From Bacillota bacterium (GTDB lineage: Bacteria; Bacillota; Clostridia; Lachnospirales; Bianqueaceae), in NCBI GenBank assembly GCA_017467985.1, contig JAFUJY010000037.1:1-12846 (forward strand): a stretch of 12,846 nt of DNA, read 5' to 3'. A program made the position numbers and the translations under genes. Under the pieces are notes generated by a model that was not told the origin of the DNA, made no database searches, and saw nothing but the letters and a program-made list of their open reading frames with translations. Position 1 is the first letter of the stretch; each line of letters opens with the position of its first letter. This document shows positions 7,180 through 12,846 of this stretch, in pieces.

Positions 7180-7560
7180 ATATGAGTCATTCAGTTCTTT
7201 GGCAAAAGATCGCAGCTGTGTCTGATCAATTCTATTCTCAAATTTCAATTTCTGAAAAAATCCACTACCACTGTGAGAGCATATCATTCCTCGAATCGTA
7301 ATATGTCCCTTTCCATCGCCTTCAAATTCCAGAAACTGCTGATAACCGTACCACTCCTGAATTTTCGCAGAACCATTCAGCGATTCATAGATATTCCACA
7401 ACTTTTTACTAAACGCATCCATTTCCTTAACATTAATATCCATTTGCGTTTCTCCCGCAAATCCGTCACTGGAAACCCTCACTTGCATCAGAGCATCCGT
7501 TTCATACACCATCAAGTCCAGATTCAAACAGAAAGAATCGGTTTGTAAATTATATTCCAT
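7177..7560 (-). CDS. Small hypothetical protein, loosely resembling WapI-type immunity proteins
   Basis: I do not firmly recognise this 127-residue, soluble, acidic protein with no signal peptide or membrane segment. The pattern of its second half, an FEGDGKGHITIRG strand turn (around 81-93) followed by KLKFENRIDQTQLRSFAKEL near the C-terminus, recalls small single-domain proteins annotated as WapI-family immunity or DUF proteins. That is from memory of the family pattern, not from a search. Start choice: GGGAGG lies 4 nt before ATG 7566 and 10 nt before ATG 7560; either could be used, and a TTG at 7587 is less likely because it precedes the ribosome binding site. No toxin gene is visible beside it. 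It is alone on its strand between two hairpins with shared cores, and its stop lies inside one of them. No clear promoter of its own was seen, so read-through from the ABC operon is possible. Confidence 0.7.
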   Translation of the reverse strand: MEYNLQTDSFCLNLDLMVYETDALMQVRVSSDGFAGETQMDINVKEMDAFSKKLWNIYESLNGSAKIQEWYGYQQFLEFEGDGKGHITIRGMICSHSGSGFFQKLKFENRIDQTQLRSFAKELNDSY

Positions 7561-7591
7561 AATCATCTTCCCTCCCTCATTTCTCAAAGAT

Positions 7592-7660
7592 CCCCGGTAT
7601 ATCCTCTTCGCAGACGTTCTGCGCGCAAGCGCAGCCAGGCTGCGAAAGGATATACCGGGG
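7592..7660 (-). terminator. Hairpin with conserved core after the ABC operon (copy 2)
   Basis: Arms 7592-7613 and 7640-7660 form 21 bp with a single bulged C at 7606, enclosing the same internal loop and inner stem as copy 1. It starts 5 nt after the stop of the second ABC gene. The minus-strand 3' flank (GGGGATCTTTGAG) lacks a strong U-run, so termination is likely weaker than at copy 1 and some read-through into the small gene is possible. Confidence 0.65.
7611..7642 (-). repeat. Conserved 32-nt structured core, copy 2
   Basis: On the minus strand it reads CAG, CCTGG, CTGCGC, TTGC, GCGCAG, AACGT, CTG: 31 of 32 positions match copy 1. The two copies are inverted relative to each other on the chromosome, but each has the same orientation relative to the gene that ends next to it. 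Confidence 0.9.
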
Positions 7661-7665
7661 TCTTA

Positions 7666-9525
7666 TTAATCAAGCTCTGCTTTTCCGGTATACAGCTCGT
7701 AATACCGCCCCTTCTGAGTCAGCAGCTCGTCGTGGGTGCCACGCTCAATGATTACGCCATGTTCCAATACCATAATAGCGTTGGCATTGCGTACGGTGGA
7801 CAACCGATGGGCAATAACGAAAGTGGTTCGAGTAGCCATCAAAGCATCCATTCCCCGCTCAATCTGTTTTTCCGTACGGGTATCAACAGAGCTGGTGGCT
7901 TCATCCAGTACCAGAATCGGTGCCTTAGAAATCGCCGCACGGGCAATATTCAGCAGCTGACGCTGGCCCTGACTCAGATTGGCGCCATCACCTTCAATCA
8001 TGGTCTGATATCCATCAGACAAACGCACGATAAAGTTATGGGCACTAACGGACTTGGCAGCAGCGATGATTTCCTCATCGGTGGCATCCAAACGGCCATA
8101 ACGAATATTTTCCATCACCGTACCGGTAAACAAGTGTGTATCCTGCAGTACCATGGCAATATTACTGCGCAGGTCTTTACGCTTATAGTCGTAGATGTTG
8201 ATACCATCGATGGTAATTTCACCTTCCTGGATGTCATAAAAACGGCTCAGCAGGTTGGTTACAGTGGTTTTTCCCGCACCGGTGGAACCTACAAAGGCGA
8301 TCTCCTGACCGGGTTTCGCATACAGGCTGATATTCTTCAAAATCACCTTGTCGGGATTGTAGCCGAAGGACACATTTTTCATTTCCACATGGCCCTTCAT
8401 CTCGGTGGTGGGCAGTGCGTCATCAGCATCTTCCGGTTCAGGTTCTTCATCCATTACAGCAAATACTCGCTCGGCACCTGCCAGCGCTGAGAAAATGGTA
8501 TTCACCTGCATGGAAACTTCGTTAATGGGACGGCTAAACTGACGGGAATAGTTAATAAATACGGAGAAACCACCCACATCAAAGCCTTGGGTTACGCACA
8601 GGATACCGCCCACGCAGGCAGTAATGGCATAAGTAATCTGACTCAGATTTCCCAACACAGGCCCCATCAGGCCGCCGAAAAACTGGGCCTTAATCTGCTT
8701 TTCCCGCAGATCCTGATTCAGGATACCAAACTCTTCTTTACAAATATCTTCATGACAGAATACTTTTACAACCTTCTGGCCGGTAATGGATTCTTCAATA
8801 TAGCCATTGACCGCACCCAAAGCCGCCTGCTGGGCTCTGTGGAAATTACGACTGCGGCCTGCAATGGTTGCACCTACCTTAGCTACAACAGGTACAAATA
8901 CAATTGTGATCAAGGTTAGCCACAAATTCATACTCAGCATCAAAACCAGAGTACCGATCAAGGTAATGGAACCGGAGAACAACTGAATCACAGAGTGGTT
9001 CATCATTTCACCGATGGAATCCACATCATTCATAAAGCGGCTCATCAGCTCACCATTATTATGAGTATCATAATAACGAACCGGGAGCTTCTGCAGCTTA
9101 CGGAACAGATCATCACGGATGTTTTTCAAAACACTCTGGGAGACCCAGATCATAATACGCTGCTGCACATAGTTGCCCACAACGCCTACCAGATAAATGC
9201 CACCCATCATCAGCAGGGACAGTGCCAGCTGACTCAGATCTGCATTTTCCACCAGACCATTGATAATGGGGCGCAGCATGTAGGAGCCAGCCAGATTGGA
9301 GCCGGTGGAAATCAACACACAAATAAATGCGATCAGCACATAGAACTTATACCGCTCCAAATACTTCAGCAGACGCAGGATAGAGTCCTTGGTGTTTTTC
9401 GGCTTGCCGCCGGGACCACGACCAGGGCCACGGCCCGGACCTCCGCCTCTTTGGGGTACACGACCAATGGACTGATATCTTTTCAATAATGTTTCTGCGG
9501 AACGAACACGAGATCTTTCTGCCAT
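7666..9525 (-). CDS. ABC exporter half-transporter, catalytically complete Walker B subunit
   Basis: Second subunit of a heterodimeric ABC exporter (multidrug/lipid type, BmrCD/LmrCD-like), 619 residues. An N-terminal cytosolic extension holds a Gly/Pro/Arg-rich tract (26-40); the six-helix exporter domain spans about 58-345 and the ATPase domain about 378-615. ATPase motifs: Walker A GSTGAGKT (413-420), Q-loop Q461, signature LSQGQ (517-521, third Gly replaced by Gln), Walker B ILVLDE (537-542, catalytic E542) and H-loop H573. It therefore supplies the intact Walker B and His, while its altered signature goes to the partner's degenerate site. The start at 9525 shares one base with the stop of the partner gene (TAATG), with AAGGAGGTG about 10 nt upstream, so translation is coupled. 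Exported substrate is unknown. Confidence 0.95.
   Translation of the reverse strand: MAERSRVRSAETLLKRYQSIGRVPQRGGGPGRGPGRGPGGKPKNTKDSILRLLKYLERYKFYVLIAFICVLISTGSNLAGSYMLRPIINGLVENADLSQLALSLLMMGGIYLVGVVGNYVQQRIMIWVSQSVLKNIRDDLFRKLQKLPVRYYDTHNNGELMSRFMNDVDSIGEMMNHSVIQLFSGSITLIGTLVLMLSMNLWLTLITIVFVPVVAKVGATIAGRSRNFHRAQQAALGAVNGYIEESITGQKVVKVFCHEDICKEEFGILNQDLREKQIKAQFFGGLMGPVLGNLSQITYAITACVGGILCVTQGFDVGGFSVFINYSRQFSRPINEVSMQVNTIFSALAGAERVFAVMDEEPEPEDADDALPTTEMKGHVEMKNVSFGYNPDKVILKNISLYAKPGQEIAFVGSTGAGKTTVTNLLSRFYDIQEGEITIDGINIYDYKRKDLRSNIAMVLQDTHLFTGTVMENIRYGRLDATDEEIIAAAKSVSAHNFIVRLSDGYQTMIEGDGANLSQGQRQLLNIARAAISKAPILVLDEATSSVDTRTEKQIERGMDALMATRTTFVIAHRLSTVRNANAIMVLEHGVIIERGTHDELLTQKGRYYELYTGKAELD
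9406..9450 (-). repeat. Gly/Pro/Arg-rich tract in the ABC subunit N-terminus
   Basis: This encodes residues 26-40, with repeated PGRG units (GPGRGPGRGPGG). The DNA is locally GC-rich compared with its surroundings. Similar flexible Gly-Pro-rich extensions are common in Firmicute exporters of this type, and it may contact RNA, lipid head groups or the membrane surface. Confidence 0.7.
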
Positions 9526-11264
9526 TATGCCTGCACCTCCTTCTGCTTATCCTGCTGAGAATAATAAATCTCCTGATACTCCTGACTTGTGGCCAGCAGT
9601 TCCTCATGGGTTCCCTGACCCACAATCCTACCATCATCGATGACCAGAATACGATCCGCATCAATGACAGAACTGATACGCTGGGCAATAATAATCTTGG
9701 TAGTATCCTTCAATGTGGTGTGGAATGCTTCACGAATTCGTGCCTCTGTTGCAGTATCTACTGCACTGGTGGAGTCATCCAGAATCAAAATCTTCGGCTT
9801 CTTCAGCAATGCACGGGCAATACACAAACGCTGCTTCTGTCCGCCGGACACATTCACACCGCCCTGTCCCAGTTCTGTCTGGTAGCCATCGGTGAATCCG
9901 CTGACAAAATCATGGGCCTGAGCAGAAGCTGCCGCCGCCTGCAGTTCTTCATCCGAAGCGGTTTCATCACCCCACAGCAAATTTTCCTCGATGGTACCGG
10001 AGAAGAGCACATTCTTCTGCAGTACCATACCCACGCCTTCACGCAGATTTTCCAGAGAATAATCCTTAACATTGACACCATCCACCAATACTTCACCTTC
10101 ATCGGTGTCATACAGACGGGGAATCAGCTGCACCAAAGAGGTCTTGCCGCAGCCGGTGGAACCAATAATACCCAGAATCTCGCCGGGCTTGATCTCAAAA
10201 TTGATATTTTCCAGAACCCACTCCTCGTGATCCTTATAATAACGGAAGTGAACATCCTTAAACTCCACATGCCCCTTTTCCACCTTCAGATTGGGCTGAG
10301 CAGCGTGGTCATCGTTCAGGTCAACATTCTCGAACATTACTTCTTTGATACGCTTAGAAGACGCCATAACTCGGGAGCTATTCATAATCATAAATGCCAC
10401 CATCATCAAAGAAGACAAAATCTGTACAACATAAGTGGTGAACGCAGTCAGATCACCAATGAGCATGTCACCCACGATCACCTGCTGACCACCAAACCAT
10501 ACCACCGCCAATGTAGTAATATTCATGGCTAGAGTCATAATGGGACCATTCATGATGACCAATTTCATCGCATTGAGTGTACCGTCCCGCAGATCCTGAG
10601 TCTTGTCGCAGAATCGCTTTTCTTCGTAATCCTCACGAACAAAGGACTTAATAACACGCACATTGGTCAGATTTTCCTGAACACCGGTATTCAGTGCGTC
10701 CACCTTCTTCTGCATCACCATGAAACGCGGAAAAGCATTTTTCATGATTAACAAAATGATTGAAATCAGGATCGGCGCCATAATACCGATAACAGCCGCC
10801 AAACTGGCATTGATCTGCAAGGCCATGATAACTGCACCAATCATCATACCGGGAGAACGCAGCAGCATGATCATACCCATACGAGTCATGTTCTGAATCT
10901 GGGTAACATCATTGGTCAGGCGGGTTACCAATGAACCGGTCTGGAACTTATCAATGTTGGCAAAAGAGAAGGTCTGCACCTTTTTGTACAGATCACTTCG
11001 CAGATCAGAACCAAAGCTGACCGCGGCCCGAGTGGAAAAATAGTTGCCGCCTACGCCGCCAATCATCATGATCAGAGCCACGCCGGCCATCTTTAAGCCG
11101 GCCTGTACAATGTAGCCAATATCCCCCGCCGGCACACCGCTATTTAAGATATCCGCCATCAGACTGGGCATCCACACTTCGCCGATAACTTCGGTCAGCA
11201 TCAGCAGCGGTCCCAGCACAAAAAACAGCGCGTACGGCTTCATATACTTCAAATAAAATTTCAT
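9525..11264 (-). CDS. ABC exporter half-transporter, degenerate-site subunit
   Basis: First subunit of the heterodimeric ABC exporter, 579 residues: six-helix exporter domain (about 12-300), ATPase domain (about 332-570). Motifs: Walker A GSTGCGKT (368-375), Q-loop Q416, signature VSGGQ (472-476), Walker B ILILDD (492-497) and AQRISS (527-532). Two catalytic positions are changed: the Walker B glutamate is Asp (D497) and the H-loop histidine is Gln (Q528). This is the pattern known for the degenerate nucleotide site of heterodimeric exporters such as TM287/288, LmrCD and BmrCD; its intact signature completes the partner's active site. The start at 11264 overlaps the marR stop by 4 nt (ATGA), and the stop overlaps the partner's start by 1 nt. 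The function is probably drug or toxic-compound efflux under MarR control. Confidence 0.95.
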   Translation of the reverse strand: MKFYLKYMKPYALFFVLGPLLMLTEVIGEVWMPSLMADILNSGVPAGDIGYIVQAGLKMAGVALIMMIGGVGGNYFSTRAAVSFGSDLRSDLYKKVQTFSFANIDKFQTGSLVTRLTNDVTQIQNMTRMGMIMLLRSPGMMIGAVIMALQINASLAAVIGIMAPILISIILLIMKNAFPRFMVMQKKVDALNTGVQENLTNVRVIKSFVREDYEEKRFCDKTQDLRDGTLNAMKLVIMNGPIMTLAMNITTLAVVWFGGQQVIVGDMLIGDLTAFTTYVVQILSSLMMVAFMIMNSSRVMASSKRIKEVMFENVDLNDDHAAQPNLKVEKGHVEFKDVHFRYYKDHEEWVLENINFEIKPGEILGIIGSTGCGKTSLVQLIPRLYDTDEGEVLVDGVNVKDYSLENLREGVGMVLQKNVLFSGTIEENLLWGDETASDEELQAAAASAQAHDFVSGFTDGYQTELGQGGVNVSGGQKQRLCIARALLKKPKILILDDSTSAVDTATEARIREAFHTTLKDTTKIIIAQRISSVIDADRILVIDDGRIVGQGTHEELLATSQEYQEIYYSQQDKQKEVQA

Positions 11265-11704
11265 ACTTCACCCTCATCTTCATACATATTCTTTAAGTTA
11301 TTGCGGACCCGCTCCAGCACGGACAAAAGGATCTGTCCTTCTTCTTCACTCAATCCGCTGTACATCTCCTCTAAGACCTCGTTAAAAATCCTGCGGCTCT
11401 GGCACACAACGCCGTGCCCCTTCTCCGTCAGCGTTACTTGATGATAACGGTTATCCGCCGTATCCACAATCCGCTGGATATAGCCGCCTTTTTCCAGTTT
11501 TTTCAGTGAAACACCCACTGCAGGAGGAGAGATCTTAAATGCCTCCGCAATTTGTTTCTGGGAACTCTGGGGATGGTCAGACAAAAACATTAATATCTGA
11601 TGCTGAGCCCGGAATACGCCCGTCTGCTCCAGACGCTGCTCCAGCACCTTACAATGCCAGCGATGCACCCCGTGAAACCCCTGCTCCAGTTCTCTCGCTT
11701 TCAT
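11261..11704 (-). CDS. MarR-family transcriptional regulator
   Basis: Winged helix-turn-helix repressor, 147 residues, normal length for MarR. The HTH runs from about 46 to 76 (SQKQIAEAFKISPPAVGVSL, the second half being the recognition helix), followed by a wing with the typical D-x-R element (DTADNRYHQVTLTEKG, 81-96). N- and C-terminal helices would form the dimer. ATG 11704 has AAAGGAG 4 nt upstream. It is the first gene of the operon with the two ABC exporter genes, and its stop overlaps the next start by 4 nt. Such regulators usually repress their own operon and are released by a ligand, often a substrate of the exporter. A 20-bp palindrome across the promoter supports autoregulation. 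Confidence 0.94.
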   Translation of the reverse strand: MKARELEQGFHGVHRWHCKVLEQRLEQTGVFRAQHQILMFLSDHPQSSQKQIAEAFKISPPAVGVSLKKLEKGGYIQRIVDTADNRYHQVTLTEKGHGVVCQSRRIFNEVLEEMYSGLSEEEGQILLSVLERVRNNLKNMYEDEGEV

Positions 11705-11717
11705 AACGCTCCTTTCT

Positions 11718-11735
11718 ATTAATTAACCAATTAAT
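11718..11735. promoter_or_regulatory. Second MarR operator candidate
   Basis: An inverted repeat ATTAATT-AACC-AATTAAT lies in the leader between the promoter and the marR ribosome binding site. It is AT-only in its arms, so it is weaker evidence than the neighbouring 20-bp palindrome, with which it overlaps by two bases and shares TTAATTAA-like half-sites. Confidence 0.4.
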
Positions 11736-11753
11736 AATTAACATGTTAATTAT
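11734..11753. promoter_or_regulatory. Probable MarR operator, perfect 20-bp palindrome
   Basis: ATAATTAACATGTTAATTAT is its own reverse complement. It covers nearly all of the -10 box and the expected transcription start, so a bound MarR dimer would block RNA polymerase. Size and AT-rich symmetry fit MarR operators. Confidence 0.75.
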
Positions 11754-11777
11754 ATGGCAAAACAATTGCCCCGTCAA
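11749..11777 (-). promoter_or_regulatory. Sigma-A-like promoter of the marR-ABC operon
   Basis: On the minus strand, TTGACG (11772-11777) and a perfect TATAAT (11749-11754) are 17 bp apart, the strongest promoter in the window by eye. The -35 box falls within the loop region of the upstream gene's terminator hairpin. Confidence 0.85.
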
Positions 11778-11791
11778 GGGGGCAAATTGTT
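11761..11791 (-). terminator. Terminator of the sialidase-like gene
   Basis: The minus strand can pair AACAATTTGCCCC with GGGGCAATTGTT, a roughly 12-bp stem with one bulged base and a short loop, running into TTTTG. The gene's TAA stop (11790-11792) overlaps the stem. The U-run is short, so strength is uncertain. Confidence 0.65.
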
Positions 11792-12846
11792 AACATTTCA
11801 TTTCTTCCAGCATCGCCGGCGTAATTTCTTTTCCCAAAATACTGTATTTTCTGTCAGGATACCAGAACATGGTCTTACCCTTCCATTGGGTCAATGCTGT
11901 GTAAGAAGGCGCAGTACAAGTCCTCTTGTACATTCCCACTGCCACACAATCCGTATCCATGAATTTTAACGGTTTACCAAAACGAATGGGCTGAACCCCC
12001 TGGGGATCGAATTCTCCCAACATCAAATACAGCGGACCACGGGCAACCGCAAGGGCGTTATTATTCGGAGTGCTGGGATAGACAATACTATCATATCCCA
12101 AACGCTTGCCGGGATTATTATAAAATACGCACAAATACCGACCATCCTCCAATTGATACATGGGGCAGGGTCCCAACGGATGGGGAACCGGATTACCATC
12201 CCACCCGATCACAGGCGCGGTCTCTCTCCAGGCACCATTTTCATACACCGTATAATAAATATAACCGGTAACTGTCCGCATGGTGGCAAACATTCTGCCA
12301 TCCGGCAAAAGCACCGGGGATGCCTCCTGTGCCACCGAGTGCTCTGGGAACACCGGATCCTGCACAGACAATCCTTCCTCCGGCAAAACAGTAATTTTTA
12401 TATTTTCAATTTCCGGATCCTCATCCAGATTTTCAAACCGCAGGAAGGCAACTCGTGCAATTCCGTGGGGATGCAGAGGACTTTTTACCCAATGAGGACT
12501 GGGCATCATGGCAATCCCACAAACAAAACGACCTTGTGCATCACGAACAGGCTGCTGCTGATTCCACCAGTTCTTGGCAATATGGGGATTCGGATGATCG
12601 TAGCTGCATCGTGGCAGTGGTACAACACCCGGCTTTGACCAACTATGCCCCAAATCATCAGAATACATCAACGCCAAATCTCCATTGTTACAATCGTACT
12701 TGTCCTGACGCTCCGGTTCCGCTTCCTGAATATACATTATGTACAGTCTCCCACTCTTTGTAAACATGGGCATGCCCCAAGAAGTCTGACGCTCCCCCTT
12801 CTTCTGGGGGCCTATAATTACTTCCGGATAGGACCAGTTCTCTCCA
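11790..12846 (-). CDS. Sialidase-like BNR/Asp-box protein (5' end outside window)
   Basis: Probable glycoside hydrolase or related beta-propeller of the sialidase superfamily. I read 351 residues; the frame stays open past the ATG at 12773 to the right edge, and the extra codons (GENWSYPEVIIGPQ...) continue the family pattern, so that ATG is internal. A full Asp-box, SDDLGHSW, lies at visible residues 62-69, and the window edge cuts into another likely one (GENW). Further propeller-like strands include EASPVLLPDGRMFATMRT, the E...R pattern near the active centre of sialidases. I cannot assign the full arginine triad or the Tyr nucleophile by eye, so exo-alpha-sialidase activity is not proved. 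Whether the protein is secreted cannot be judged because the N-terminus is missing. No transporter or other sugar gene is visible next to it. It ends in a terminator that overlaps the marR promoter. Confidence 0.85.
   Translation of the reverse strand, partial: GENWSYPEVIIGPQKKGERQTSWGMPMFTKSGRLYIMYIQEAEPERQDKYDCNNGDLALMYSDDLGHSWSKPGVVPLPRCSYDHPNPHIAKNWWNQQQPVRDAQGRFVCGIAMMPSPHWVKSPLHPHGIARVAFLRFENLDEDPEIENIKITVLPEEGLSVQDPVFPEHSVAQEASPVLLPDGRMFATMRTVTGYIYYTVYENGAWRETAPVIGWDGNPVPHPLGPCPMYQLEDGRYLCVFYNNPGKRLGYDSIVYPSTPNNNALAVARGPLYLMLGEFDPQGVQPIRFGKPLKFMDTDCVAVGMYKRTCTAPSYTALTQWKGKTMFWYPDRKYSILGKEITPAMLEEMKC

Noticed and set aside
7732..8490. Long plus-strand open frames opposite the ABC transporter genes (also 9489-10532)
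   Set aside because: They are antisense to strongly recognisable ABC subunits, have no ribosome binding sites, and their composition (His/Gln/Ile-rich) is that of a reverse reading of a real gene.

Overview
The window looks like ordinary chromosome from a low-to-moderate GC Firmicute, most likely a gut Clostridia/Lachnospiraceae-type organism. This is an inference from strong AGGAGG-type ribosome binding sites, sigma-A-like promoters, a MarR plus paired ABC exporter operon, and the general look of the proteins. No RNA genes, CRISPR arrays, insertion sequences or phage genes were recognised.

Layout. (1) Positions 1-4474, minus strand: a Na+/phosphate cotransporter with a PhoU-like tail, then trkA and trkH (trkH runs off the left edge). 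Together they are an ion-transport cluster: K+ uptake channel, its NAD-binding gating subunit and Na+-coupled phosphate transport. (2) Positions 4475-4726: a divergent promoter region. (3) Positions 4727-7108, plus strand: a PlsC-like acyltransferase, a PAP2-type membrane phosphatase and a diacylglycerol-kinase-family lipid kinase. This is a plausible set for making, dephosphorylating and re-phosphorylating phosphatidate-type lipids. (4) Positions 7106-7665: a small minus-strand gene of uncertain function, bracketed by two long hairpins. (5) Positions 7666-11704, minus strand: a MarR regulator and two ABC exporter half-transporters in a tightly overlapping operon. Complementary degenerate motifs mark the pair as a heterodimeric multidrug-type exporter. 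Its promoter carries a 20-bp palindrome over the -10 box. (6) Positions 11790-12846, minus strand: a sialidase-like BNR/Asp-box protein, cut off at its N-terminal end by the window edge.

The least ordinary signal is the hairpin pair at 7106-7179 and 7592-7660. Their outer stems are unrelated in sequence, yet each is almost perfectly self-complementary. Both enclose the same 32-nt core (31 of 32 identical): a 6-bp inner stem, a 4-nt loop and a 5x5 internal loop. Relative to the gene ending just before it (the lipid kinase; the second ABC subunit), each core sits in the same orientation, directly at the stop codon. A conserved apical module on a variable, compensated stem is not expected of unrelated intrinsic terminators. 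It suggests a dispersed structured 3'-end element or a small palindromic mobile repeat.
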